A stretch of 23,629 nucleotides of DNA, taken from the NCBI GenBank assembly GCA_015233705.1, contig JADFXE010000011.1, forward strand, positions 1 through 23,629, read 5' to 3'. Of the stretch, positions 14,443-23,629 are shown piece by piece. The notes under the pieces are model-generated. The model was not told where the DNA came from and searched no databases. It saw only the letters and a list, made by a program, of their open reading frames with translations. Made by a program: the position numbers and the translations under genes. Every line of letters begins with the position of its first letter. Position 1 is the stretch's first letter. Origin of the DNA: Candidatus Omnitrophota bacterium. GTDB lineage: Bacteria; Omnitrophota; Koll11; Zapsychrales; Fredricksoniimonadaceae.

Positions 14443-16359
14443 TTATAAAACCTTAAAAGACAAGACTTTTGATTCCAGCTCTTCCCAGCGCTTGTAGGCC
14501 GCGAGAATCTCGAAGCCAAGCGCTTCAGAACGTGTCCGAACCCTGGTGATCTCCTCCGGAGCCTCCTTGTAAAAGTCCGGGCTGGCCAGAAGCATGCAAA
14601 GCTCCTCCTGCTCATTTTCCATTTCAGCGATACGATCAGGTAGATCAGACAGCTCGCGAGCTTCCTTGTAAGACAGTTTGACCTTGCCAGGAGACTTCGG
14701 CACAGGCGCGGACTTCTTATCCGGCCTTGACGCAGCTGCCTCGACCAATGGCGCAGCCACCTTATTCGCGCGCTGCTGAAGCCAGTCATCGTAACCGCCG
14801 GGATATTCATTCAGCTCGCCGTTGCCTCCAAAGACCATGGTCGAGGTGACCACATTGTTCAAAAAGGCCCGGTCATGGCTGACCAGAATGAGCGTGCCGG
14901 AATACTCGACCAGCAATTCCTCCAAAAGCTCAAGTGTTTCCATATCCAGATCATTGGTCGGCTCGTCCATGACCAGGACATTCGACGGCTTGGTGAACAG
15001 CCGCGCCAGAAAAACGCGGTTGCGCTCGCCGCCGGACAAGACCCGGACCGGCGTGTTGGCGCGGTCAGGCGTGAACAGAAAATCCTGCAGATAGCCGATG
15101 ATGTGCCGCGGCTTGCCGTTGATTATGACGCTGTCCCCGCCGCCGCAGATATTTTGGATCACGGTCTTGGAATCATCCAGCTCCTCGCGCAGCTGATCAT
15201 AATACGCGATCTCCAGCTGAGTGCCGAAGCGCACCGTTCCCTTAGTCGGCTCCATCTTCCCGAGCAGGATCTTCAGCAGTGTCGTCTTGCCGCAGCCGTT
15301 GGGCCCCAGGATGCCGATCTTGTCGCCGCGCATGATGTTCGTCGAGAAGTCGCGCACCAGGCAGGTGTCGCCGTAGGAACAGCCGATGCGCGAGGCCTTG
15401 ATGACCAGATGTCCCGACGGGTCAGCCTCCTGCGCGGTCAGGCGCACCAGGCCTTCCTTACTGCGGCGCCGGCGGCGTTCATCGCGCATCTCCTCCAGGG
15501 CCTTGACCCGGCCTTCGTTGCGGCAGCGTCGGGCCTTCACGCCCTGGCGGATCCAAAGCTCCTCTTCGCTCAATTTCTTGTCGAACTTGACGGCCGTGAC
15601 CGTTTCAATGGCGCTCGAAATGGCCTTGCGCTCCAGATAGGTCCGATAATCGCACGACCAGCTTGTCAGCCGTCCGCGGTCAAGATCAATGATACGGGTC
15701 GCCACATTCTGCATGAACCGCCGGTCGTGCGTGACAAAGACGACCGCGCCGGGATATTCTTTCAGGAAACCTTCGAACCAGTCGATAGAATCAATGTCCA
15801 GGTGATTGGTGGGCTCATCCAGAAGAAGAACGTCCGGCTTCTGGACCAAGGAACGCGCCAGGACCACGCGGCGTTTCTGCCCGCCGGAAAGATTGACGAA
15901 CTCGGCCTCGGGATCAAGCTTCATCCGGGAAATGACCTGCTCGGCCTGATGGTCCAGCTCCCAGCCTCCGGTCCGGTCGATCTCATCCTGCAGCGCGTCC
16001 AGCCGGCGCATCAATTCCGGACTGTGATCCGTGTGCAGACGGTGACTGATGTGATGATACTCGCTGAGCGTTTTCGCGCGTTCTCCCAGGCCGGAAAGGA
16101 CCACATCCAGAACCTGGCCCGTGATGTCGCGCGGCACATCCTGCGGCAGATAAGTCGCGACCAGCCCCTTCTGGATGCTGACCGTGCCTTCGGAGGCCTC
16201 GATCGCGCCGGTCATGACCTTCATGAACGTGCTCTTGCCCGCGCCGTTACGGCCGAGCATGGCCACACGCTCTCCCGGCTCCAACTGGAACGTCAGCCGG
16301 TCCAGAACCCGCGGCCCGCCGAATGCGACGGTGATATCTTGCAAATTGATGAGCGGCAT
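14443..16359 (-). CDS. uup: ABC-F ATPase, Uup type
   Basis: The 638-residue protein has two ABC ATPase domains and no membrane segments. Domain 1 has Walker A GRNGAGKST (36-44), signature LSGGQ (157-161) and Walker B VLLLDEPTNHLD (177-188). Domain 2 has GPNGCGKTT (352-360), LSGGE (441-445) and VLVMDEPTNDLD (461-472). The linker WIRQGVKARRCRNEGRVKAL is close to that of Uup. A charged coiled-coil C-terminal domain (about 560-636) is the Uup hallmark and separates it from EttA and YbiT. The length agrees with Escherichia coli Uup (635). ABC-F proteins act on ribosomes, and Uup is also linked to branched DNA and transposon excision. No ribosome-binding site precedes the ATG, but an extended -10 lies just upstream. 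Confidence 0.93.
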   Translation of the reverse strand: MPLINLQDITVAFGGPRVLDRLTFQLEPGERVAMLGRNGAGKSTFMKVMTGAIEASEGTVSIQKGLVATYLPQDVPRDITGQVLDVVLSGLGERAKTLSEYHHISHRLHTDHSPELMRRLDALQDEIDRTGGWELDHQAEQVISRMKLDPEAEFVNLSGGQKRRVVLARSLVQKPDVLLLDEPTNHLDIDSIDWFEGFLKEYPGAVVFVTHDRRFMQNVATRIIDLDRGRLTSWSCDYRTYLERKAISSAIETVTAVKFDKKLSEEELWIRQGVKARRCRNEGRVKALEEMRDERRRRRSKEGLVRLTAQEADPSGHLVIKASRIGCSYGDTCLVRDFSTNIMRGDKIGILGPNGCGKTTLLKILLGKMEPTKGTVRFGTQLEIAYYDQLREELDDSKTVIQNICGGGDSVIINGKPRHIIGYLQDFLFTPDRANTPVRVLSGGERNRVFLARLFTKPSNVLVMDEPTNDLDMETLELLEELLVEYSGTLILVSHDRAFLNNVVTSTMVFGGNGELNEYPGGYDDWLQQRANKVAAPLVEAAASRPDKKSAPVPKSPGKVKLSYKEARELSDLPDRIAEMENEQEELCMLLASPDFYKEAPEEITRVRTRSEALGFEILAAYKRWEELESKVLSFKVL

Positions 16360-16368
16360 AGTGGGGAG

Positions 16369-16377
16369 ATTTTAACA
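16369..16377 (-). promoter_or_regulatory. Extended -10 element directly upstream of the ABC-F start codon
   Basis: On the minus strand TGT-TAAAAT (16377-16369, 5 of 6 consensus) ends nine bases before the ATG. The transcript would start only about three bases before the start codon, and no ribosome-binding site is present. The -35 region is weak. The rest of the 115-base gap holds no clear terminator for the giant gene. Confidence 0.45.
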
Positions 16378-16474
16378 GGATATTGTGAAAAAGGAAGGAA
16401 TTCGTCCGCGCGCAATATAGTCCGTATTCTCCGGCGCCTGGAATGCCCTTCTGATCCTGATGAAAATTAAGAAA

Positions 16475-19400
16475 TCAAGGAAACGGAAGAAAAGAAACCG
16501 CGTTGAGAACTTCCGTGAATGGCTGCAGACTCAGGATATCGAAGTCAAATCCACGGAACGACTGGAGGACCTGATCGATACGGGTCAAAGAAGAGAAACT
16601 CTCGTCGGAAGCAGCACGACCGCCAGATTCGAAACGAACACTGCCGGCGGCATCAGAAAGATCCCCGCCGCCGTTCTTTGTCTGAACAGCGGACGCACGG
16701 CGGGCTATCACACGTTCGGCCGCGTCAGGATCAGGGCCGCCCCCTGCACCTGATCCGGCTGGCACTCCGGCAAGCGCTCGTTCATTCTCGACGATCCGGC
16801 AAGCCACCATCTTTTGCATCACCTGGATCACGCTGCGCATTTCCTGAACAAGCTCCTCGCGCCCGGAAAGATTTCCACTGTCTCGAAGAAGATCAATGCC
16901 GGCCTTAAAATTCTGATACGGCGTTGCAGAATCTTTTCTCTCCTGGCCAGGGAGCTTCCAGCCCGATAACGTGTTCTCCAGACGACCGGTCTCATCGCCC
17001 GCCATCCCGGACGACTTGGCAAAAGCAAGGATATCGACGACATACGGTTCCAACTTCCCGACCTCCTCTTCTTTAACGACCGCAATATCTGCCGCCCCCT
17101 CCAGGGCGTCGGATACTTTTCGTAATATGGGATCGACCTGCCGCAATTCATCTTGAGCGACCTTGATTTGCTCCGCTGTCCTAGCCGACCCATTGGCAGC
17201 CCCGAGAGATGTTCCAGACGCGGCCATGCGTTTCTCAATATCCGCGATCTTTGCCTGCAATTTCTCGATCTCGATCTGTGCCTTGACCCCGCCGTCTACC
17301 GCTGTATTAATAGGGGTAATCCAGTCCAGCTGATTACCGTACTTCCGGGCCCTTAATGACGCCACTTCCGCGTCAGCCGCCTTCTTTCGCCGCTCGGCCC
17401 GCTCCAGGGCCATCTGAGCACTGATCCGCTCCTGCGTCAGCGGGTCGCCCGCGATTGGGAAATCCTGCCCCATTGAAGCCGCCAAGACAGGCTCACGATT
17501 CGGAACTTGCACCTCGCCAAGAGTCCCCTCTGCCGGACGTTCACTGGGCGCGCTTACCTGCGGTTCATCCGCGGGTGCTTGCTGCTGAACAGGCATCTTT
17601 GCCTCTGGAGCTGAAATAGCAACGGGCCCCTCAGAAAAAGAATGCTCCGCGCCGCGACCCGTCACCGACTCCTCTGACGCTGCCTGGCCAACTTCCATAA
17701 CCGGATCCTTACCGGAAGACTCAATCGCCGGGGGATGACCAGGACTGCTCAGTTGTACCTCAGCTTCCGGCTCTTCCTGTGGAACAGGCATCTTTGCCCG
17801 AGGCTCCTGCAGATCAGAAATAAGCTCCTTCACCTGCGACGGGGACCGCTCTTTACCGGAGTCGCTTTCGCCTCCACCCGCCAAGGCAGCCTCTGGCAGA
17901 ACCGCAGGAGGCTCCGCGATATCTGCCTGCGGCAAAGACATCCCCGGCGTCAACCAAGGAAGCTCCGCGCCCCCGCCACCCTGCTGCCGCAGAAGCTCAT
18001 TGACTTTCGCCAGATCATCAGCTCCGTCCACATGCACCAGAACCGCCTCGCCAGGATAAGGGATCGTGGCACTGACCGCCATCCCTCCGGGCGCCTTGTG
18101 TCTTTTGGCATGGGAAAGCGTCGCATAGAAAGATCGAAAGAGTTCGTAAAGGTTATCCTTCTCAGGCTCGTCATAATTATGATGAACGTCATCCCAGTCA
18201 ACCCGGACCTCAGGATAATCCCGAATCGTCTCGCTTTCCGGCTTGACAAAGATGTTCAGGATATCATTGGTAAAGTTCAGATATTTCAGCCGCGCGACCA
18301 GGTCCGGCTTTTTCTCCAGATGTTTGAGCAGATCCCCCACCGCACCCACAACCCGCGGACCAAGCGCCATCACCCCGGTCATCGCCGGATACTGTTTCAG
18401 GGAACTATTCCCCAAATCGTAGTTCCTCCGCAAATACTGCATTATCTTGCTCGGATGGATCCGCTGCTCACGGCTGTTCCGCAACATTTCAACGTCGAGC
18501 TTCTCCAGCAATTCCTTGACCCGGGGCCATTTCTGGGTCACGTCGACATTCAGCAACCCGAGACTTTTCAGAGCCTTGGCATCGACCCAATTACCCATCA
18601 AGCCAATGTCGCCCTCCTCGAATCCCTGCACAGGGCCAAAATAGGCATCCCGGCTATAGATCAGAATATGACGCCCCCGAGCCTCGTCTGCTGTGGGCGA
18701 CTCCTGCGCAGCAGAGGACCCGGAACAGGGGCCATCCGCACACACAGACGTCCGATAACCATTGATAACGCCCCAATCCAGAAGCCCGTCATTGCGCAGC
18801 TCCTGGTTGCTGGCAAAGACGAACATCACTTTCATATCCTTCCAGTCAACGCCCTGAAGGTGCGGATACTGCCTGATGAAGTCCGCGTCTTGAAGTCTTT
18901 CCTTGAGGGTTGCAACAGCCTCCAGGTAAGCATTGCCGCTGCCCTTGCGTCTGGTCGGCAGGACCTCGACGGGAACATCCTTCCGGAACACGATCCCGCG
19001 ACGGCCTTCGACATACCGCTTCAGGCTGTCCACCTCATCCGTGCTGGGATCCTCGGACAGCATGACGACCATATCAACGCTCCGCTTGCTCTTGGGAGAA
19101 AGTTCGCGTCTTAATTTCTTCATCCCGTCCTCAACCGCCAGCTTCACCGAACCCTGCTCCTCATCACGAGGTTGAGCCTCACCTGCGGGCGCTCCTCCCA
19201 AACGCTCCCGCAACCCCGAGACCAGATTACCCGCAACCCGCTTCATGGTCTGACTCCATGACATTTCCATCATGTTCATGTTGGGAATCCAGAAGATCCC
19301 CAAGCTGACCGCAACGGCAAGCGCCCCGAACAAAGACAAACCCGCAGTCCCGGGAATTCCCAAAAGCCCCATCGCACTTAAGGCCGCAACGCCTACAGGC

Positions 19401-22400
19401 ACCGCAAACAATCGCAGCCGACTTGCAAAACGGCGCACCTTGCTGTTATTGCGCGCGGTCAGCGTCCCCAGCGAAGTCAGGTTGCTCGCCGTCTTGATGG
19501 CCGTCGATAGCAACCCCTTGTTCCTTTCCACAATATCGTCCGGATCGCCATATAACGAAGGCATCAGTTCATTGCCCTGGCGCAAAAGATCGGGAAGTTC
19601 CTTCTGGATTCTTTTCTGAGACTTGCCCAGCTGGTAACTGTATAAAAGCACCCATCTCATGAAAGGATATATCTTGAGCCGTTCGGCCAAGCTGCTATCG
19701 GCGAACTTGTAACTCATTACCGTATCAATGATCCACCGATACTCCAGGATACGCAAATAGGTGGTGGCATATTCCATGGTGCGCTTGAGCATCTGTACAG
19801 CATTCAGCAATTTTTCTCTCTGATAATCATCCAACCCCGTATTGTCGCCCTGTAAAAGATCATTCAAGGCATTGAACGTATCAATCGAGAGCAGATTTAA
19901 ATAACTCAGCGCGGTCTGATATCGTTCGTTAGAAGCCGGGCCAGGCCCTTCTCTGAACATCAGTTCGGGATCATACGGGGCCTTACGGAGAACTTCGAAA
20001 GCGCTGTTGAGGATCAGCGTCATGTCCTCGATAATGACCGGAGCTCCGGGCTGCTCATGTCTCCAGCGTGAAACAATGTTCCGCCAATTCTGCAGCGGTC
20101 CGGTGAATGTCTCATCCAGTCCCTTATCCGGAATGACGACCACATCGGTCGCCAGTCCCCGTCCGTTAGGCCGGCCGTTACCGTTGCCGCTTTCCGCCTC
20201 AAATTCCCGACGCAGAGAACGGATCATCGAATCATTGCCTGCCACGCGCCTCCACAGCCCCTTGAACTTGTTCCGGGAGGCAAAAAAAGCGAACAGGCCG
20301 CCCGCCAGCCCGAGCACAATCTTGGACCAAATGGTGATGCTGGGAAAACTCTGATCATTACGGCCGATCGCTTCAATAAAACTGTCCCGCTGTTTCTTGA
20401 TGTCCGTCAGAACAGGCCTAGTGGTCTCATCCGCCTGAAGCCCCAGCTTGTCAAAATAAACATTAAATTCTTCCGGATCGTGAACAATGCCGATCCGCTG
20501 TCTCAACTCATCCAGCAGCGCCTGCTCCCGGGCCGTATGCACCGCCTGTCCGGACACCCACCGCGGTTGGTTCTTCGCCCTTTCTGCCAGCACGTCCAAG
20601 GCCAGCCGTGTGGCAGTCATCTGGATCTGACGCCTCCGGGGGCCGTCTCCTCGCGGATCGTTCGCCGCGTGCAGTTCCGGAAGACTGTACGTGGCCAGAC
20701 GGATATTCAGGAAGACTTCCTCGCCGGTACGCGCCGCCATCTTCTCCATGGCCTGCCGATAAACATCCATTGAGACCGGATTGTCCGCGGCCCGGATATC
20801 AGCCCGCAAGACATCCGCCCAAGGATATTTCTCCACCAGCCTGGTGACCTCCTTATCTTCGGTTCCCTGATAGATCTGCAAGACCAGGACCCGCCCCAGG
20901 GCAGTTGTCATCAACCGGTTCAAGGCCAGACTTCTGAGCGGCGTCTGGGACCGGAAGATCCGCGTAAGCAGCGGAACATCATTCGTTCGCGCGATGAATT
21001 TTTTCTGCTCCTCGATGTTCAACGTATGAAAATACACCAGACCAATCGTCTCATCTCCGCCAATGTCAACGATATCACTACCCAGCAATGCCGGACCGCT
21101 TGCCTTGCGGCGCTCCTGGACCACGGCCTCCGCGGACTTTTTGGCCCTTTCATACAGCACCGGAGAAATAAAATTCTTCATCTCCCGCCACCGGGGAGAT
21201 GTTCTCAGGAACCTGCGGTCAGCCTCACCGTACTCCCGAAGCATAACCGCTGCGCGCAAATCCTTATCAAACACCATGGATGTCAGGTCGGCAAACGGGC
21301 CCGGGTGAAAGACCTCGTCAATGTTGACCAAGGCTTGACGGCGGATGATCTCGTCGTAAAGAAGCCCTGCCAGACCTTGCGGAACATTATCCTGACTTCG
21401 GATAAGATTGCCGTAAATCTGCGCCAGCTGATCTGTGGTCCAGTAATCGCTCTGCAACGACCGGACCTTCGCGAGAGAATCTTCCGGCGTCCATGCCAAG
21501 AAAGTCAACATGATCCTCCGGAGCGAATCCACCGGGTCCTGCAGGTGAACAGAAATGCCCTTGGTGTCCGTCGATGGGACAAACCCGGCCAGCTGCTCAA
21601 CAGCTCCCGGATCCTGTAGCAGGATGTCATTTAACATCTGGAACCCGGTACGGACAACATCCGCCTTCCCCTGTTCCATGGCCTTGCCGATATACTGCAC
21701 CAGAAGCCGCACATCATGGCCATCCCGATGCACCACAAAAGCCAAGAGATTCTCGGCGACTTCGGAATACGGCGTAGTCAGGATCACCTGTTCCAGCCGT
21801 TCCTGGAAACGGCCTTCGTTCTGCAGCTCCTCGACCAGAAAATCCATGGTCTTTTGCCGGACCACAATGTTCGGTTCTTCAATGAGTATCCGAAGGGCGA
21901 TATCCAGCCGGCTCTCCCGTCCCGCTTCGCCATCCTTCCCCCGCATCAAGGTCCAGAGGTTGAAGCCATCCTTGCCATCCGTCGACCGGGTAGCGGGATA
22001 GGTCACAGATCCGGAACATAAGACACCCGGCCGCTGTGGCCCAGAACCCGCGTCGGACCGACCAGTATCTGCATCAGGCAGATCCAAAGACAACAGCCTG
22101 CCATCCAAGCCCTCCATCGTCAGGGCAGGATGGTCCACGGACAAAGCGCGACCATCCGGCGCCACAATCCGCGCGGCCAGCGATGATGCCGTCGACGGCC
22201 TGACCAGCATTTCGTTGTATCCTAAAAGCTGCAGGCGCCTCAGACGGGCTTCACCCTTGAAATAGTCTGCCTTAAGATCCACTATCCGTTGCGCGATCCT
22301 GGCGATCCGCAGGCGCTCCTCGACGGCCTGGTCCTTCCTGTAGAAATCCGGCCGATCGACTTTCAGACGCCATGCCTGCTCAGCGGCGCGGCGCTCCTCC

Positions 22401-23629
22401 TCGGCCTGCGCGATCTGCCGGCTCAACTCGTGCGTCTCTGCCGCCACACGGGCCAGCTCACCGCCCAGCTCTGTCTTAACCACCTTCATGTGCAGCTGCG
22501 CCTTTGTCCTTTCCAAAAGGGCGATCTCCTCCCGCGCCTTCCGTCCGGTGTCGATCAAAGGGATCTCAAAATTGATCGCCCCGTTCGGCCCGGTTCTCAG
22601 CACACTGGTTCGCATCTTTGACCCGGGAGTCAGATCGAACAAAGGATTCATGGGCTGCCCCGGAGCGCCGGGAACAAACAGGCCCGTCAGATCTACCGAC
22701 GGAAGAAATTCCAGACCCTGCAGCCTGATCGTCTGTTCCACCGCCTCCAGTGCCACCTGCGCCCCCTTTAGACGATAATTAGGACTGCCCAGTCCTGTCA
22801 GCTGCGCCAGCTTGGCCTCTTTGACCTTGTCGGTCATCGCCGTGAATTCACCGTCCCACACCAATTGCGGCGCCAGCTCATCCTGCAGATGCTCTGTCGA
22901 CCGTCCCAGCATCTGATTGAGTTCCATGGTCGCTGTTTTCTGTTTCTCCTGCCAACTCGATATCTGGGCACGATATTCGCCGATCTGCTGAGAGAGAGCA
23001 TTGTGCTCTGCCGTGACCGAAAATCCTCCGGCCTCCCGCGCCGCCAGCACCTTCGGCGCCTCTTCCAAGTCTTCCACCACTGTCTGCAGGTGGGCGATCT
23101 GCTTGCGGGCCCGGCTGATCTCGATGAACAGCACACTCGCCTCATGGACCTGCCCCACAACCGCGTCTTCCATGCGATGCTGGGAGATCTGCGTCATTTT
23201 CAGGGCCAGTTCCTTCTGTTTTCCCTTCTTCCCCGTAATAATATCCATGATCTGCCCGGCAAAATTAAACACCACCGGGACTGCCGCGCCAATCGCGTTC
23301 CCTGTCTTAACGCCGGCCACAATATCCTGAAACACGCCGCTCATGCCGCCGCTGAAAGACAGCTTACCGTTATTAAGGAAGACACCGGCATCCAAACTGA
23401 GCCGCGAGCTTTTGGCCAGACGCTCATTCGCCTTGTTCTTCAGGACATCGATACTCAGTTCCCCGTTCAAAAGATTATTCCCTGCGACCAGCCCGAACAT
23501 CTCCGGAAGGCTCAGCTGTCCTTTTTCCAGATCAACAGGAACGCGCAGAATCTCCTTCGCCAGCTGCAGACCCGGCTGGCCTGCCGACGATGATGACTGA
23601 AAGATCAGCTGCGGCCTCTGCCGCGAAAG
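16475..23629 (-). CDS. Giant multidomain protein with TolC-like region, membrane segments and coiled coil (5' end outside window)
   Basis: The frame stays open to the window edge, so at least 2384 residues are visible and the true start is missing. Numbering below counts from the Met at 23500; 43 more residues precede it. Residues 1-430 resemble an outer membrane efflux protein (TolC/OEP). There are two long helical hairpins, each after a beta-like stretch, with LEFLPSVDLTGLF (263-275) and INFEIPLIDTGRKAREEIAL (309-328), the usual OEP second-strand pattern. Residues 530-1045 are mostly helical and HEAT-like in parts. Membrane segments are predicted near 1053-1073 and 1362-1405 (two). Residues 1474-1840 form an unassigned alpha/beta region (DMVVMLSEDPSTDEV, RRKGSGNAYLEAVATLKERL). 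Residues 1843-2020 are a Pro/Glu/Ala-rich linker with an internal repeat, and 2021-2095 a coiled coil. No single known family covers it. A PVC-type giant envelope protein is my inference. Confidence 0.85.
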   Translation of the reverse strand, partial: LSRQRPQLIFQSSSSAGQPGLQLAKEILRVPVDLEKGQLSLPEMFGLVAGNNLLNGELSIDVLKNKANERLAKSSRLSLDAGVFLNNGKLSFSGGMSGVFQDIVAGVKTGNAIGAAVPVVFNFAGQIMDIITGKKGKQKELALKMTQISQHRMEDAVVGQVHEASVLFIEISRARKQIAHLQTVVEDLEEAPKVLAAREAGGFSVTAEHNALSQQIGEYRAQISSWQEKQKTATMELNQMLGRSTEHLQDELAPQLVWDGEFTAMTDKVKEAKLAQLTGLGSPNYRLKGAQVALEAVEQTIRLQGLEFLPSVDLTGLFVPGAPGQPMNPLFDLTPGSKMRTSVLRTGPNGAINFEIPLIDTGRKAREEIALLERTKAQLHMKVVKTELGGELARVAAETHELSRQIAQAEEERRAAEQAWRLKVDRPDFYRKDQAVEERLRIARIAQRIVDLKADYFKGEARLRRLQLLGYNEMLVRPSTASSLAARIVAPDGRALSVDHPALTMEGLDGRLLSLDLPDADTGRSDAGSGPQRPGVLCSGSVTYPATRSTDGKDGFNLWTLMRGKDGEAGRESRLDIALRILIEEPNIVVRQKTMDFLVEELQNEGRFQERLEQVILTTPYSEVAENLLAFVVHRDGHDVRLLVQYIGKAMEQGKADVVRTGFQMLNDILLQDPGAVEQLAGFVPSTDTKGISVHLQDPVDSLRRIMLTFLAWTPEDSLAKVRSLQSDYWTTDQLAQIYGNLIRSQDNVPQGLAGLLYDEIIRRQALVNIDEVFHPGPFADLTSMVFDKDLRAAVMLREYGEADRRFLRTSPRWREMKNFISPVLYERAKKSAEAVVQERRKASGPALLGSDIVDIGGDETIGLVYFHTLNIEEQKKFIARTNDVPLLTRIFRSQTPLRSLALNRLMTTALGRVLVLQIYQGTEDKEVTRLVEKYPWADVLRADIRAADNPVSMDVYRQAMEKMAARTGEEVFLNIRLATYSLPELHAANDPRGDGPRRRQIQMTATRLALDVLAERAKNQPRWVSGQAVHTAREQALLDELRQRIGIVHDPEEFNVYFDKLGLQADETTRPVLTDIKKQRDSFIEAIGRNDQSFPSITIWSKIVLGLAGGLFAFFASRNKFKGLWRRVAGNDSMIRSLRREFEAESGNGNGRPNGRGLATDVVVIPDKGLDETFTGPLQNWRNIVSRWRHEQPGAPVIIEDMTLILNSAFEVLRKAPYDPELMFREGPGPASNERYQTALSYLNLLSIDTFNALNDLLQGDNTGLDDYQREKLLNAVQMLKRTMEYATTYLRILEYRWIIDTVMSYKFADSSLAERLKIYPFMRWVLLYSYQLGKSQKRIQKELPDLLRQGNELMPSLYGDPDDIVERNKGLLSTAIKTASNLTSLGTLTARNNSKVRRFASRLRLFAVPVGVAALSAMGLLGIPGTAGLSLFGALAVAVSLGIFWIPNMNMMEMSWSQTMKRVAGNLVSGLRERLGGAPAGEAQPRDEEQGSVKLAVEDGMKKLRRELSPKSKRSVDMVVMLSEDPSTDEVDSLKRYVEGRRGIVFRKDVPVEVLPTRRKGSGNAYLEAVATLKERLQDADFIRQYPHLQGVDWKDMKVMFVFASNQELRNDGLLDWGVINGYRTSVCADGPCSGSSAAQESPTADEARGRHILIYSRDAYFGPVQGFEEGDIGLMGNWVDAKALKSLGLLNVDVTQKWPRVKELLEKLDVEMLRNSREQRIHPSKIMQYLRRNYDLGNSSLKQYPAMTGVMALGPRVVGAVGDLLKHLEKKPDLVARLKYLNFTNDILNIFVKPESETIRDYPEVRVDWDDVHHNYDEPEKDNLYELFRSFYATLSHAKRHKAPGGMAVSATIPYPGEAVLVHVDGADDLAKVNELLRQQGGGGAELPWLTPGMSLPQADIAEPPAVLPEAALAGGGESDSGKERSPSQVKELISDLQEPRAKMPVPQEEPEAEVQLSSPGHPPAIESSGKDPVMEVGQAASEESVTGRGAEHSFSEGPVAISAPEAKMPVQQQAPADEPQVSAPSERPAEGTLGEVQVPNREPVLAASMGQDFPIAGDPLTQERISAQMALERAERRKKAADAEVASLRARKYGNQLDWITPINTAVDGGVKAQIEIEKLQAKIADIEKRMAASGTSLGAANGSARTAEQIKVAQDELRQVDPILRKVSDALEGAADIAVVKEEEVGKLEPYVVDILAFAKSSGMAGDETGRLENTLSGWKLPGQERKDSATPYQNFKAGIDLLRDSGNLSGREELVQEMRSVIQVMQKMVACRIVENERALAGVPAGSGAGGGPDPDAAERVIARRASAVQTKNGGGDLSDAAGSVRFESGGRAASDESFSSLTRIDQVLQSFRGFDFDILSLQPFTEVLNAVSFLPFP
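17525..17797 (-). repeat. Internal repeat in the Pro/Glu-rich linker of the giant protein
   Basis: Two copies of a 26-residue segment that begins AKMPV (residues 1902-1927 and 1967-1992, same numbering as the parent gene) lie 195 bases apart. They share 17 identical bases (17782-17798 and 17587-17603). Flanking sequence is Pro-, Glu-, Ala- and Ser-rich and predicted to be disordered. Confidence 0.7.

Noticed and set aside
14875..16470. Long plus-strand open frame (531 codons) opposite the ABC-F gene
   Set aside because: The minus strand encodes a complete Uup-type ATPase. The antisense frame has no recognisable motif or ribosome-binding site.
17735..19114. Plus-strand open frame (459 codons) opposite the giant gene
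   Set aside because: It is low in structure and rich in Arg/Leu/Gln/His, with no domain. The minus-strand frame continues unbroken through it.
1..23629. tRNA, rRNA or other structured RNA genes
   Set aside because: The intergenic spaces show no cloverleaf, CCA end or rRNA-like sequence. The structures seen are hairpins and terminators only.

Overview
The window reads as a fragment of a bacterial chromosome in which every protein gene I can support lies on the minus strand, so transcription runs from high to low coordinates. No phylogenetic marker settles the lineage. A very long TolC-like multidomain protein, envelope-centred gene content, an RRM protein beside a cold-shock protein, and a Rho lacking its N-terminal domain would fit an uncultivated PVC-type diderm such as Omnitrophota. 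That placement is inference. GC looks moderately high and the coding density is high.

Layout in transcription order. (1) 23629-16475: the 3' part of a giant gene whose start lies outside the window (at least 2384 residues). It has a TolC-like region, a long helical region, three predicted membrane segments, an unassigned alpha/beta region, a Pro/Glu-rich linker and a C-terminal coiled coil. (2) 16359-14443: an ABC-F ATPase of the Uup type with its own near-leaderless promoter. (3) 14372-13632: a TPR protein with a 12-G tract near its C-terminus. (4) 13460-12678: a single-domain response regulator behind a strong UP-element promoter, then an unknown 119-aa protein. (5) 12563-9372: a tightly packed RNA-related operon: RlmI-like methyltransferase, RsuA/RluB-type pseudouridine synthase, a small unknown protein, a short Rho, and a small HTH-like protein, most with overlapping stop and start codons. 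(6) 9371-7898: two short RNA-binding genes (cold-shock protein, then RRM/glycine-rich protein), each with an intrinsic terminator, set among dense palindromic DNA. (7) 7897-63: an envelope-salvage operon of five genes: an LplT-PlsC-acyl-ACP-synthetase fusion, a hexapeptide-repeat acyltransferase, an L-Ala-D/L-Glu epimerase, a DUF819 membrane protein, and a secreted NlpC/P60 endopeptidase with SH3b-like domains.

How they work together. In operon (7) the NlpC/P60 enzyme and the epimerase correspond to the YkfC/YkfB pair that releases and epimerises L-Ala-D-Glu from murein peptides. DUF819 is a plausible transporter for them. The LplT-Aas fusion re-acylates lysophospholipids, so the operon seems to recycle both peptidoglycan peptides and phospholipids. 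Operon (5) plus (6) is a cluster of RNA-binding and RNA-modifying functions.

The most unusual signals are these: two related double-hairpin elements behind the RRM and cold-shock terminators, with conserved outer arms that show one compensatory base-pair change; a third palindromic element of about 170 bp with terminal inverted repeats; a terminator-like hairpin inside the cold-shock leader; a Rho without its RNA-binding OB fold; a G12 tract that could switch a protein C-terminus; and the giant TolC-containing protein.
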